Positions 1-8,024 of a stretch of DNA of 36,374 bases are shown piece after piece (position 1 is the stretch's first letter; each line of letters starts with the position of its first letter). Below the pieces are notes generated by a model. The model made no database searches. It was not told the DNA's origin and worked only from the letters and a program-made list of their open reading frames with translations. Source of the DNA: Sphingomonas pruni NBRC 15498 (GTDB taxonomy: Bacteria; Pseudomonadota; Alphaproteobacteria; Sphingomonadales; Sphingomonadaceae). The DNA lies in contig NZ_BCYZ01000046.1 of NCBI RefSeq assembly GCF_001598455.1, positions 1 through 36,374 of the forward strand, read 5' to 3'. The translations under genes were made by a program, and so were the position numbers.

Positions 1-94
1 ATGCCCCATCCTCGCGGCTGCGCCGCTGCGGCCCCTCCACCAAGCCGCTGCGCGTCTTGGTCCCCCTCCCCACGCTCCGCGTAGGGAGGAACTA
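1..94. repeat. Intergenic repeat, copy A (paired-hairpin family)
   Basis: GC-rich, pyrimidine-biased sequence between the end of purL and the window edge. Bases 32-72 are identical over 41 nt to bases 33758-33798, in the same orientation. Bases 10-40 also resemble, inverted, the stretch at 33716-33750. It holds short inverted runs (CCCTCCCCACG...CGTAGGGAGG). No ORF is supported here. Because the copy reaches the window edge it may be incomplete. The pattern is that of a small dispersed intergenic palindromic element rather than an insertion sequence, as there is no transposase. Confidence 0.75.
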
Positions 95-124
95 GCTCAA
101 CTTCGTCCGGCTCCAGCAGCCCAA

Positions 125-2341
125 TCAAGCGATCGTGTCGCCCATCAGTTCGGGGAAAAAGCCTTCATGCGCAGTGCGCAGGTCGGCGATGCTGACGCAC
201 CAATCGCCTTCGTCGAGCTCGAAGATCAGCCGGTCCTTGATCGTCCGTCCGATCGGATCGGCGGGCACATCGGCGGCGGCGGCATCGGCCAGGAATTCAG
301 CGAGCCCCTCGTCGGGAACGGTGACCAGATACAAGCCCTGATCCTCGCCGAAGAACGATCCCGCCACGCCGAACGGCTGCGCCTCGTTGATCATCGCGCC
401 GATCCCGCTCGCCAGCGCCATCTCGGCCAACGTCACCGCCATGCCGCCGTCGGAGACGTCATGGCACGCGCTGATCAGGCCGCGTTCGATTGCCGAGCGG
501 ATGAACTCGCCGGTGCGGCGCTCGGCCTTGAGGTCGACTGGGGGCGGGGGGCCATCCTCGCGGCCATGAATCTCGCGCAGCCAGATCGACTGGCCGAGAT
601 GGCCGCAACGTTCGCCGACCGCCAGGATCGCGTCGCCGGTATGCTTGAACGCGATCGTCGCGCTCTTGGTGTAATCCTGCAGCAGGCCGACCCCGCCGAT
701 CGCGGGGGTGGGGAGAATCGCCGAGCCGGTGCCGTCGTCATTCTTGGTTTCGTTGTAAAGCGAGACGTTGCCGCTCACGATCGGGAAGTCGAGCGCGGCG
801 CAGGCCTCGGCCATGCCTTCGATCGCGCCGACGAACTGGCCCATGATCTCGGGCCGCTGCGGGTTGCCGAAATTCATGCAGTCGGTCGTTGCCAGCGGCT
901 TCGCACCGACTGCGCAGATGTTGCGATAAGCTTCTGCAATCGCTTGCTTTCCACCTTCGAACGGGTCGGCCAGGCAGTAGCGCGGGGTGCAATCGGTGGT
1001 GATCGCCAGTCCCTTCTGCGTGCCATGGACGCGGACCACGGCGGCGTCGCCGCCCGGGCGCTGGACGGTGTCGGCGCCGACCATGTGGTCATATTGCTCC
1101 CAGATCCAGCGGCGACTGGCGATGTCGGGCGACGCCATCAGCTTGAGCAGGTCGCCGGTGAGGTCGGTGCATTCGGGTTCGTCCGTCAGGTCCCCCGGCG
1201 GGGTCGTGCGGACGAACGGCCGGTCATAGGCTGGCGCGTCGTCGGCGAGCGGACCGAGCGGAATATCGCAAACGGTTTCGCCGTTGAATTTCAACACCAT
1301 GCGGCCGGTATCTGTCACTGTTCCGATGACCGCGAAATCGAGTTCCCATTTGCGGAAGATCGCTTCCGCCTCGGCCTCGCGGCCGGGTTTGAGCACCATG
1401 AGCATCCGCTCCTGGCTCTCCGACAGCATCATCTCATACGGCGTCATGCCGGTCTCGCGGCACGGCACCGCGTTCATGTCGAGCTCGATCCCGACGCCGC
1501 CTTTCGACGCCATCTCGACCGACGAGGAGGTCAGGCCCGCCGCGCCCATATCTTGGATCGCGACGATCGCGTCGGACGCCATCAATTCCAGGCATGCCTC
1601 GATCAGCAGTTTCTCGGTGAAGGGATCGCCGACCTGCACGGTCGGGCGCTTTTCCTCCGAATCCTCTGAGAAATCGGCCGACGCCATGGTGGCGCCGTGG
1701 ATGCCGTCGCGGCCGGTCTTGGAGCCGACATAGACGATCGGATTGCCGATGCCCGACGCCGCCGAATAGAAGATCTTCGCGGTTTCCGCCACGCCCACCG
1801 TCATCGCGTTGACCAGGATGTTGCCGTCATAAGCGGCGTGGAAATTGACCTCGCCCCCGACGGTCGGCACGCCGACGCAATTGCCATAGCCGCCGATGCC
1901 GTGGACCACGCCCGCGATCAGGTGGCGCATCTTGGGATGGTCGGGCCGCCCGAAGCGCAACGCGTTGAGGTTGGCGACCGGCCGCGCGCCCATCGTGAAC
2001 ACGTCGCGCAGGATGCCACCGACTCCGGTCGCCGCACCCTGATACGGCTCGATGTACGACGGATGGTTGTGGCTCTCCATCTTGAAGATCGCCGCCTGGC
2101 CGTCGCCAATGTCGATCACGCCGGCATTCTCGCCCGGGCCCTGGATCACCCAGGGCGCCTTGGTCGGCAGCTTTTTCAAATGGATACGCGACGATTTGTA
2201 CGAACAATGTTCGGACCACATGACCGAGAAGATGCCCAATTCGGTCAGGTTTGGTTCGCGTCCCATGGCGTGCAGGACGCGCTCATATTCCTCGGGCGAC
2301 AGGCCGTGTTCGGCGACGATTTCGGGCGTGATTCCGGTCAT
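125..2341 (-). CDS. purL: Phosphoribosylformylglycinamidine synthase subunit PurL
   Basis: A 738-residue small-type PurL. It converts FGAR, ATP and ammonia from PurQ to FGAM in cytosolic purine synthesis. The AIRS-like motif [13 protein letters not shown] (residues 40-52) contains the likely catalytic His45, and MESHNHP (88-94) supplies ATP/metal-binding residues. Two repeated AIRS-type halves follow, including [18 protein letters not shown] and [11 protein letters not shown]. The length fits the stand-alone subunit that works with PurS and PurQ, not the 1300-residue fused enzyme; neither partner is in the window. The ATG at 2341 is chosen because AAGGG lies 8 nt upstream and the next ten codons upstream are not conserved-looking. 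It diverges from the exported-protein gene at 2452. Confidence 0.97.
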   Translation of the reverse strand: MTGITPEIVAEHGLSPEEYERVLHAMGREPNLTELGIFSVMWSEHCSYKSSRIHLKKLPTKAPWVIQGPGENAGVIDIGDGQAAIFKMESHNHPSYIEPYQGAATGVGGILRDVFTMGARPVANLNALRFGRPDHPKMRHLIAGVVHGIGGYGNCVGVPTVGGEVNFHAAYDGNILVNAMTVGVAETAKIFYSAASGIGNPIVYVGSKTGRDGIHGATMASADFSEDSEEKRPTVQVGDPFTEKLLIEACLELMASDAIVAIQDMGAAGLTSSSVEMASKGGVGIELDMNAVPCRETGMTPYEMMLSESQERMLMVLKPGREAEAEAIFRKWELDFAVIGTVTDTGRMVLKFNGETVCDIPLGPLADDAPAYDRPFVRTTPPGDLTDEPECTDLTGDLLKLMASPDIASRRWIWEQYDHMVGADTVQRPGGDAAVVRVHGTQKGLAITTDCTPRYCLADPFEGGKQAIAEAYRNICAVGAKPLATTDCMNFGNPQRPEIMGQFVGAIEGMAEACAALDFPIVSGNVSLYNETKNDDGTGSAILPTPAIGGVGLLQDYTKSATIAFKHTGDAILAVGERCGHLGQSIWLREIHGREDGPPPPVDLKAERRTGEFIRSAIERGLISACHDVSDGGMAVTLAEMALASGIGAMINEAQPFGVAGSFFGEDQGLYLVTVPDEGLAEFLADAAAADVPADPIGRTIKDRLIFELDEGDWCVSIADLRTAHEGFFPELMGDTIA

Positions 2342-2394
2342 GCCGCACGCCCTTAGCGGCCTCGGCCGCATCCGTCACCCGTCCAGACTGTTTC

Positions 2395-2420
2395 GGAACC
2401 GCTTCGCCGTAACGATCGTT
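2395..2420 (+). promoter_or_regulatory. Putative EcfG (general stress) promoter
   Basis: GGAAC at 2395-2399 and CGTT at 2417-2420 with a 17-nt spacer. This exactly fits the GGAAC-N16/17-CGTT consensus established for the alphaproteobacterial general stress sigma factor EcfG. Transcription would start about 20-25 nt ahead of the ATG at 2452. A second such promoter precedes csbD in this window, which supports the reading. Confidence 0.72.
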
Positions 2421-2451
2421 GTGCGGCGGTTCCAAAGGACAGGAGAGTAAC

Positions 2452-3099
2452 ATGCGTTTCCCAACCATTTTGGCGTGCGTATCGGGGGTCGCACTTGTCG
2501 CCGCGTCACCGGCGTTGGGGCAGGGGAAGAAGGACCGGGCGCGCGAAGCTGTCGCCGCCGCCCAGGCCAAGGTCGATGCCGCCGGCAAGGTCGGCGCCGC
2601 GGGCGAAGTACCCCGGTTGCTGGCCCAGGCGCAGGCCGCGCTCCGCACCGCGCAAGAGGACCTAGCGGGCGATCATAAGGAACAGGCGATCGCCGACGCC
2701 AATCACGCCTCGATGCTGGCCGATCAGGCGCTGGGCGAGGCGCAGCGCGCCAAGCTCGCTCGCGCCCGCGAGGACAAGCAGGCGGCCGACGCCGCTGCCG
2801 CGGACGCCGCGCGATCGGCGGCCGATGCCAATGCCCGCGCGGCCGCTGCCGAAGCTGCGGCCGATGCTGCGCGCAATGCCCCGCCGCCGGCCCCGGTAGT
2901 CATCGCCGCGCCGCCGCCACCGCCGGCGCCCGCACCGACCAGCACGACCGTAACGACCGAGACGGTCGCGCCGGCGACCAAGGTGGTCACCAAGACGGTC
3001 CCGCGCAAACGCGTCGTGACGCGCCGCCACGTCGTCCGCAAGGCGGCGCCGGCGACCGTCAAGACCAAGACCACTGTCACGACCGCCACGAACCAATGA
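2452..3099 (+). CDS. Exported Ala-rich coiled-coil protein, DUF4398-like
   Basis: A 215-residue protein. It starts with a Sec signal peptide (MRFPTILACVSGVALVAASPALG; cleavage near residue 23-25). A long Ala/Gln/Glu-rich helical region follows (about 27-145), with the pattern AREAVAAAQAKVDAAG...LAQAQAALRTAQEDL that resembles DUF4398-type periplasmic helical proteins. Then comes a Pro-rich linker (about 147-165) and a basic Thr/Val/Lys/Arg tail. The start at 2452 has the SD AGGAGAG; a longer upstream reading would remove the signal peptide from the N-terminus. A GGAAC-N17-CGTT promoter implies stress induction. The basic tail could contact DNA, LPS or peptidoglycan, which is inference. No enzymatic motif is visible. 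Confidence 0.8.
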   Translation: MRFPTILACVSGVALVAASPALGQGKKDRAREAVAAAQAKVDAAGKVGAAGEVPRLLAQAQAALRTAQEDLAGDHKEQAIADANHASMLADQALGEAQRAKLARAREDKQAADAAAADAARSAADANARAAAAEAAADAARNAPPPAPVVIAAPPPPPAPAPTSTTVTTETVAPATKVVTKTVPRKRVVTRRHVVRKAAPATVKTKTTVTTATNQ

Positions 3100-3102
3100 A
3101 GC

Positions 3103-3132
3103 GTCGGGCCCGGGCTGCGGTCCGGGCCCGAC
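3103..3132. terminator. Bidirectional hairpin between convergent genes
   Basis: Perfect 11-bp inverted repeat GTCGGGCCCGG (3103-3113) and CCGGGCCCGAC (3122-3132) around an 8-nt loop. It lies 4 nt after the stop of the exported protein and 13 nt from the stop of the convergent ArsC-like gene. There is no U-run on either side, so termination may be weak or factor-assisted. Confidence 0.6.
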
Positions 3133-3144
3133 CGCCATGCGCGG

Positions 3145-3483
3145 TCACAGGATTTCGCGCACCTTTTCCGGCGGTCGGCCCAGCCGCACGCCCTTGGGCG
3201 TTTCCACCAGCGGGCGCTCGATCAGGATCGGATTCGCCGCCATGGCGTCGAGGATCGCATCGTCATCGGCGCCCTTCAGCGCCTTTGCCCCGTCCTCGCC
3301 TTTGCGCAGTCCCTCTGCCGGCGTCATGCCCGCTGCGGCATAAAGCGCCGCGAGTTCGTCGCGCGATGGCGGGTGCTTGAGATACTCGACGATCTCGACC
3401 TCAACGCCAGGCGTCGCCTGCAGGATCGCCAGCGTCTCGCGCGATTTCGAACAGCGCGGATTATGCCAGATCGTCGCCTTCAA
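3145..3483 (-). CDS. arsC: ArsC/YfgD-family glutaredoxin-type arsenate reductase
   Basis: A 112-residue thioredoxin-fold protein with the ArsC-family signature WHNPRCSKSRETLAIL (Cys12 is the putative nucleophile). It also has EYLKHPPSRDEL and the C-terminal block NPILIERPLVETPKGVRLGRPP, whose ERPLV Arg lies where ArsC binds oxyanion. The family reduces arsenate with glutaredoxin, but many chromosomal members (YfgD type) have no proven arsenic role. No ArsR or ArsB is nearby. No ATG is available: translation most likely starts at TTG 3483, which overlaps the stop of the upstream MFS gene (ATTGA), so it is translationally coupled. The enzyme class is secure; arsenate as physiological substrate is not. 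Confidence 0.85.
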   Translation of the reverse strand: MKATIWHNPRCSKSRETLAILQATPGVEVEIVEYLKHPPSRDELAALYAAAGMTPAEGLRKGEDGAKALKGADDDAILDAMAANPILIERPLVETPKGVRLGRPPEKVREIL

Positions 3484-4706
3484 TTCGTCTTCTCCGTCAA
3501 GAAATCGACATCGGTGCGCTCGGGCCCGAGCGCGGTCCAGATCACCAGGACGATGACGGTTATCCCGGCCACCAGTGCGAGCGCGAAGCCGTAATTGCCG
3601 CCATGGCTCTTCGCGAGCGATGCCTGCATCGGCCCATTCTGAGAAGCAATCAGATTGCCGAGTTGATAAGCGAAGCCGGGGAACATGCCCCGCACCAATG
3701 AGGGCGACAGCTCGTTGAGATGCACCGGCACAATGCCCCAGGCACCCTGCACCGCGACTTGAATTAGAAACGCGCCGATCGCCAGCAGGATCGGGGTCGT
3801 GGCGTAGGCCCATAATGGAATGATCGGCAAAGCGAGTAGGCTGGCGACGATGATCGCCCGCTTGCGGCCGATATGTTCGGACCAGATGCCGAACGAGATT
3901 CCGCCGACGATCGCGCCGACATTGCCAATCATCGCGAGCAGCCCGATCGTCTTGGTGTCGAAGTGATGCTGTTCCTTGAGGAACGTCGGATACAGGTCTT
4001 GGGTGCCGTGGCTGAAGAAGTTGAACGCCGTCATCAGCACCACGAGGTAGAGCGCGATCTTCCAGTTCCTCGCCAATTCGCCGATCGGATTGGCCGGGCG
4101 TTCGTGGCGGCGTTTCTCGAAGACCGGGCTTTCCTCGACATGCATCCGGATCAGGAAGACCAGGATCGCCGGCGCGATCCCGACCATGAACATGCCGCGC
4201 CAGCCGACCACGTCGAACAACAGGAAAAAGACCAGGCTGGCGAGGAAATAGCCGCTCGGATAGCCCGATTGCAGCAGGCCGGACACCGGGCCGCGTAATT
4301 TGATCGGGATCGATTCCATCACGAGGCTGGCGCCGATTCCCCATTCGCCGCCCATGCAGAACCCGAACAGGGTGCGGATCGCGAACAGGCTGGTCAGCGA
4401 CCAAGCGAAGGCCGAGGCGAACGAGAAGAGCGAGAACAGTAGGATCACGATCATCATGATCGGCCGTCGCCCGAATCGGTCGGCCATCCATCCGAAGACG
4501 AACGCCCCGAACGGCCGCGCGACCAACGTACAAGTGATCGCCCACGTCACTGCATGGACATCGGTGCCATATTCCTTGGCGATCGCCGACAGCATAAACA
4601 CCAACAGGAAGAAATCGAACGCATCGAGCGTCCAGCCGAGATAGCTCGCCCAGATCGAATGGACCTGCTTGCGCTGCAATCCCTTGAGCTCTGCGACCAA
4701 CGGCAT
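3480..4706 (-). CDS. MFS transporter, sialate:H+ symporter/lactate-transporter-like
   Basis: A 408-residue inner-membrane permease with about 12 hydrophobic segments. After the N-terminal QVHSIWASYLGWTLDAFDFF segment comes the MFS loop motif GWMADRFGRRPIM (about 72-84), then GEWGIGASLVMES. The second half carries GIWSEHIGRKRAIIV, the matching loop of the C-terminal bundle. The WTLDAFDFF start and GGEWGIG motif are typical of the SHS group (sialic acid, lactate and other carboxylates). The substrate cannot be told from sequence. The ATG at 4706 has the SD GGGGAG, which sits in a hairpin (4713-4729). The gene is coupled downstream to the ArsC-like gene. Confidence 0.88.
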   Translation of the reverse strand: MPLVAELKGLQRKQVHSIWASYLGWTLDAFDFFLLVFMLSAIAKEYGTDVHAVTWAITCTLVARPFGAFVFGWMADRFGRRPIMMIVILLFSLFSFASAFAWSLTSLFAIRTLFGFCMGGEWGIGASLVMESIPIKLRGPVSGLLQSGYPSGYFLASLVFFLLFDVVGWRGMFMVGIAPAILVFLIRMHVEESPVFEKRRHERPANPIGELARNWKIALYLVVLMTAFNFFSHGTQDLYPTFLKEQHHFDTKTIGLLAMIGNVGAIVGGISFGIWSEHIGRKRAIIVASLLALPIIPLWAYATTPILLAIGAFLIQVAVQGAWGIVPVHLNELSPSLVRGMFPGFAYQLGNLIASQNGPMQASLAKSHGGNYGFALALVAGITVIVLVIWTALGPERTDVDFLTEKTN

Positions 4707-4712
4707 CCGGTT

Positions 4713-4729
4713 CTCCCCGATTTGGGGAG
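4713..4729 (-). promoter_or_regulatory. Hairpin covering the Shine-Dalgarno of the MFS gene
   Basis: On the minus strand CTCCCC-AAATC-GGGGAG forms a perfect 6-bp stem with a 5-nt loop. The 3' arm is the SD of the MFS gene (start 4706). The stop of the upstream gene lies only 3 nt before the stem, so ribosomes ending there would melt it. This suggests translational coupling. Confidence 0.45.
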
Positions 4730-4732
4730 GGG

Positions 4733-5395
4733 CTACGCCAAACACCGCGTCCGCGCCACCCACCAGGCAAGCGCGGCCAGCACGGCATAAGCGAACAGCC
4801 CGAGCCAACCGGTGGAGGCGGGGGCAGGACCGGCTTCGCTCGGCTGCGGCGTCGTCCAATTGACCGCCTGCAGCGCTGCCATGCCGATCGCCAGCGCCCA
4901 GGGCGACCATTTGCCCATCGCGCCGGTCGCGCATGTCCGGCTGACGAAGAACCATAGTCCGCCGAACGCGAAGCCGAGCTCCAACGGAATCTCGATCCAC
5001 GGATGGTTCCACAGGCCGAGGCCGAACTTGGGCGGACTTCCCGCAAGTGTCAGGTCGGGGCGATGGACCAGCAGGTCGATCAGCCAGTGCGACACCACCA
5101 CCGCGCCGCCGATCGCGCCCGCGGTCCAGCTGCCGCCCAACATCTTTACCGCGATCGCGAACAATGCTCCCCAGCCGATTGCCCCGGCCAGGCTGTGCGT
5201 CCAGGGCATATCGTACAGGTCCATGGCGTTCATCACCGTCGCGCCGGGCAGCATCCGCATCTTCTCGACGCCCAGGATCAGGAAGCTGAAGAACGCGATG
5301 TCGACCAGTTGCGCGGCGACGAACAGGGCGCCGAGCCGCGGCGATTTGGGCGACGTCGCGGCGGCGAAGGCCGGCGCGTAGTGACCGATGAACAT
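4733..5395 (-). CDS. Multi-pass integral membrane protein, unknown function
   Basis: A 220-residue hydrophobic protein (MFIGHYAPAFAAATSPKSPR...). Hydrophobic segments lie near residues 24-45, 70-90, 95-110, 140-155, 170-185 and 198-215. Conserved-looking polar groups include HYAP near the N-terminus, DMPWTHSL in the middle, and SHWLIDLLVHRPDL. His/Asp pairs in this arrangement resemble the membrane-bound metal-dependent hydrolase/YdjM-DUF457 group, but I do not assign catalysis. The ATG at 5395 has the SD GGAGAGGG 3 nt upstream and is preferred over the ATG four codons earlier. It leads a three-gene minus-strand unit with the MFS and ArsC-like genes. Confidence 0.8.
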   Translation of the reverse strand: MFIGHYAPAFAAATSPKSPRLGALFVAAQLVDIAFFSFLILGVEKMRMLPGATVMNAMDLYDMPWTHSLAGAIGWGALFAIAVKMLGGSWTAGAIGGAVVVSHWLIDLLVHRPDLTLAGSPPKFGLGLWNHPWIEIPLELGFAFGGLWFFVSRTCATGAMGKWSPWALAIGMAALQAVNWTTPQPSEAGPAPASTGWLGLFAYAVLAALAWWVARTRCLA

Positions 5396-5433
5396 GGCCC
5401 TCTCCATCCCGGCATGCGGCCGGCCCGGCTAAC

Positions 5434-5685
5434 CTAAGTCAGCCTGACCTTGCGGGCCAGCCGTGTTTCGCGCGTGCAGGCAGCATGCGCGCAAAGGCTG
5501 TGCGGGCGATCGTCGCGCGTGGGGTGGCCAGGATCGCGTGGCACCGCCACCCAATGCGTCTCGCCGCCCGAACACAGCGGCAGCCACAATTGCCCCGGCC
5601 CTGCCGCGGTCACTGGCGCTGCCGCCAGGATCGCCAGCGCGGGCAGGCCGCCCAGCGCGGCGATCCGACGCGGCGCGGTCGTCAC
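5434..5685 (-). CDS. Small exported Cys/His protein near tyrosinase (DUF2946-like?)
   Basis: An 83-residue protein read from GTG 5685, which overlaps the preceding stop as GTGA. Residues 5-28 form a signal-type helix (IAALGGLPALAILAAAPVTAA). The mature part has the motifs LPLCSGG (Cys38) and SLCAHAAC (Cys65, His67, Cys70) and a basic tail. The architecture resembles DUF2946-type small secreted proteins, which often occur in metal-related loci. Assignment to that family is tentative. Proximity to a copper enzyme suggests copper handling, which is inference only. Confidence 0.55.
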   Translation of the reverse strand: MTTAPRRIAALGGLPALAILAAAPVTAAGPGQLWLPLCSGGETHWVAVPRDPGHPTRDDRPHSLCAHAACTRETRLARKVRLT

Positions 5686-6155
5686 GACCCTGTGGTCGCG
5701 CCGCCGCCGCCCGGCTGCGAGGCGGATGCGATGTCGGGCTGGCGGACCGCGACGAACGACGCGGTGACGCCGGCCGGCGCCCCTGGCCCATGCGCATGGA
5801 CCCGCACCACAGTCCCCACCAGGCAGGGGACCTGGTTCACGCCGTCGGGCCAGGAATAGGCCGGAACCCCGCGATAATCGTACCGCCAGCCGGCGGTCGG
5901 CGTGCCGTCGATGCCGAGCCCGATCAGCGCGAAGACCCGGGGACAGTCCTCGCGATCGGCGCCACCCGCCGTGCCGCTGATGGCCAGGGCATAGCCGCCG
6001 CCCATATCGAGCGTGCCGTGCACCTTGCCGGTAGCGCCCTCGGTCAGGTCGAACACACCTTCGCCGAAGATCAGCGCCAGCGCCGCGGCGGCATCGTCGC
6101 CGACCAGGGTCGTCGAGTTGTGATAGCTGCGATAGGTCCATTTGCCACCAAGCAT
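5682..6155 (-). CDS. Uncharacterised 157-aa protein divergent from tyrosinase
   Basis: A 157-residue protein without a signal peptide (MLGGKWTYRSYHNSTTLVGD...). The composition suggests beta-strand/turn structure: alternating Gly/Thr/aromatic blocks such as GALD-type turns, GWRYDYRGVPAYSW and NQVPCLVGTVVRVHAHG. Cys residues occur in EDCPRVF and VPCLVG. The SD GGAG lies about 10 nt before the ATG at 6155. It shares the 254-nt AT-rich intergenic region with the divergent tyrosinase gene and overlaps the next gene by 4 nt, so it is probably part of the same functional locus. I do not recognise a family. A partner, lid or caddie-like role for the tyrosinase is speculation. Confidence 0.65.
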   Translation of the reverse strand: MLGGKWTYRSYHNSTTLVGDDAAAALALIFGEGVFDLTEGATGKVHGTLDMGGGYALAISGTAGGADREDCPRVFALIGLGIDGTPTAGWRYDYRGVPAYSWPDGVNQVPCLVGTVVRVHAHGPGAPAGVTASFVAVRQPDIASASQPGGGGATTGS

Positions 6156-6409
6156 CGCGCCATCGCTCCAGCAGAAGTGAAGTAAATATTATCACTTATA
6201 TCCGCTGTGGCAAAGGGAATTGCGAAAATAAATTGGCTTGTAGCTTTGTACGAAGAAGTATTATGTTTCGCATGAAGTTCGATATCCAGTCAAAATGGAT
6301 GGAATAATTATGTCTGAAATGGACATATCGAATGTAGATTATACGTAATTGGCCTGTAACCCGCCTGTATTGTTAAATCGCCGTTAAACACGTTGAGGGG
6401 ATTCGACGC
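6156..6409. promoter_or_regulatory. AT-rich divergent promoter region of the tyrosinase locus
   Basis: 254 nt without genes and clearly richer in A/T than the rest of the window. It has to hold the promoters of both the minus-strand pair and the tyrosinase. A possible sigma70-like pair for the plus strand is TTGGCC (6349-6354) and TTAAAT (6372-6377 area). The palindrome TATGTC-N7-GACATA at 6309-6327 is a candidate operator. GAGGGG (6395-6400) is the tyrosinase SD. No GGAAC/CGTT stress promoter is present. Promoter calls are low confidence. Confidence 0.4.
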
Positions 6410-8005
6410 ATGAGCACGCCTGCCACACCCGGGATTCGCCGTTCGATCGCCGATATCCAGGCCGATTACGACGCCGGCAACAAGACCGAGCTCGAGAACC
6501 TGATGCGCGCGTGGAAGGGGATCAAGGAACTCCCTCCCGGCGACCCCAATTCGTTCTTCATGCTCGGCGGCTTCCACGGCGAGCCGTTCCGCGGTCCCGG
6601 CGCCTATGCGAATGCCTGGTGGGGCGGCTATTGCCAGCACGCCACCGTGCTCTTTCCCACCTGGCACCGCGCCTATCTCTACAAGCTGGAAAAGGCGCTG
6701 CAGAGCATTCCGGGGTGCGAGAGCGTCACGCTGCCCTTCTGGGACGAATGCAGCGCCGATTCACAGGCGAACGGCATCCCGCGCGCGCTGACCGACGAGA
6801 AGTTCGAGCTCGACGGCGTGCTGATCGACAATCCGCTGCGCTCGTTCGCGCTGCCTTTGGCGATCGTCGACCAGGTGTCGCAGGATAGCGGCAGCGATCC
6901 CAACAGCCCGAGCTACAGCAAGCCGCAAGGGTATGAGACCGTGCGCTATCCGCTATCCGGACTGGTCGGCACGCCGGCCGACCAGTCGGCGACGCAGGAT
7001 CACAACGCCGGCTTCCCCAATCATGCCGCGAACGTGAAGACGCTCGACGCCAACATCATGGCGTGGCTGACCATGCCGGTCTATTCGGGCGCGGTGACGC
7101 GCGGGCTCGTCGTCGACCAATTCCACAAATGCCTGGACGCGCCCAATTACACCTTGTTTTCGAATACGACCTCGATGCGCGCGTGGAACAAGGCCAATCC
7201 CGACAAGCCGGTGGTCGCGCTCGAATCGCCGCACAACTACATCCATCTCGCGGTCGGCGGGTTCGACATCCCGGCCTATAATGCCTCGCCGATCGCCGGT
7301 GCGAACGGCGACATGGGAGAGAATGACACCGCGGCGCTCGATCCGATCTTCTTCTTCCATCATTGCTTCATCGATTATGCCTTCTGGATCTGGCAGCGCC
7401 GGCAAGGCGCTACCCAGGACTTCACGATCGACATGCAGGATCCGGGCGCGTCCTACGCCAACAACCAGCCGCCGGCCGGCGGTAATCAGGGCGACATGCT
7501 GACGATGGCGACCCCGCTGATCCCTTTCCAGCGCGCCGACGGCAGCACGTTCGTCAGCAGCGATTGCGTCGATATCGAAGGTCAGCTCGGTTACACCTAT
7601 GGCCCCGGCTCGCTCGACGCGTTCGCGGCACCGTCGCCGCCGGTCGCGATGTTCGCCGCGGGCGAGGCGACGCGTCAGGTCCGGGTCAGCGGGATCGACC
7701 GGTCGAAGATCGCGGGATCGTTCATCATCGCCGCTTATGCCGAAGTCGACGGCGCGCATCGGCTGGTCGGCGCCGAGGCGGTGCTCAGCCGCTGGAACGT
7801 GACAGGCTGCGCGAATTGCCAGACGCGATTGAGCGCGGGCAGCGAGTTCCAGATTGCCGCCGACCGCGCGGCGAGCGGGGTCAACGTCGTCGTGCACACG
7901 CGCAACGGACCGATCGGCGACGTGCCACCGTCGTTCCAGTCGGCCGGACAAGTGCGCGCGCTGGCGACCCAGGCCGAGCTGCCCTTCAAGGTAGAGATCC
8001 TCTGA
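6410..8005 (+). CDS. Tyrosinase (type 3 copper, fungal-like motifs)
   Basis: A 531-residue type 3 copper oxidase acting on phenols and catechols to quinones. CuA ligands: His56 in GGFHG, His77 and His86 in YCQHATVLFPTWHRAYL. Cys75-x-His77 matches the Cys-His thioether pair of fungal tyrosinases. CuB ligands: His275 and His279 in ESPHNYIHLAVGG, and one of His317/318 in DPIFFFHHCF. Asn276 next to the first CuB His is the residue linked to monophenolase activity. A C-terminal region (about 410-531) looks like a beta-sandwich and has CANC (467-470), where fungal enzymes have an active-site shielding domain. No signal or Tat peptide is seen, so it is predicted cytoplasmic. The DJ-1/PfpI gene starts 19 nt downstream. 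Confidence 0.92.
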   Translation: MSTPATPGIRRSIADIQADYDAGNKTELENLMRAWKGIKELPPGDPNSFFMLGGFHGEPFRGPGAYANAWWGGYCQHATVLFPTWHRAYLYKLEKALQSIPGCESVTLPFWDECSADSQANGIPRALTDEKFELDGVLIDNPLRSFALPLAIVDQVSQDSGSDPNSPSYSKPQGYETVRYPLSGLVGTPADQSATQDHNAGFPNHAANVKTLDANIMAWLTMPVYSGAVTRGLVVDQFHKCLDAPNYTLFSNTTSMRAWNKANPDKPVVALESPHNYIHLAVGGFDIPAYNASPIAGANGDMGENDTAALDPIFFFHHCFIDYAFWIWQRRQGATQDFTIDMQDPGASYANNQPPAGGNQGDMLTMATPLIPFQRADGSTFVSSDCVDIEGQLGYTYGPGSLDAFAAPSPPVAMFAAGEATRQVRVSGIDRSKIAGSFIIAAYAEVDGAHRLVGAEAVLSRWNVTGCANCQTRLSAGSEFQIAADRAASGVNVVVHTRNGPIGDVPPSFQSAGQVRALATQAELPFKVEIL

Positions 8006-8024
8006 CGCGGGCGGGAGACGGCCG

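Noticed and set aside
167..1669. 500-codon plus-strand ORF opposite purL
   Set aside because: High GC makes long antisense frames common. The product is Arg/Ala/Asp-rich with no family pattern and lies fully within purL.
5434..6195. 253-codon single ORF in place of the two small genes near tyrosinase
   Set aside because: Its N-terminal two thirds is Arg-rich and motif-free. The alternative reading as two genes with a GTGA overlap gives a plausible cytosolic protein and a clear signal peptide.
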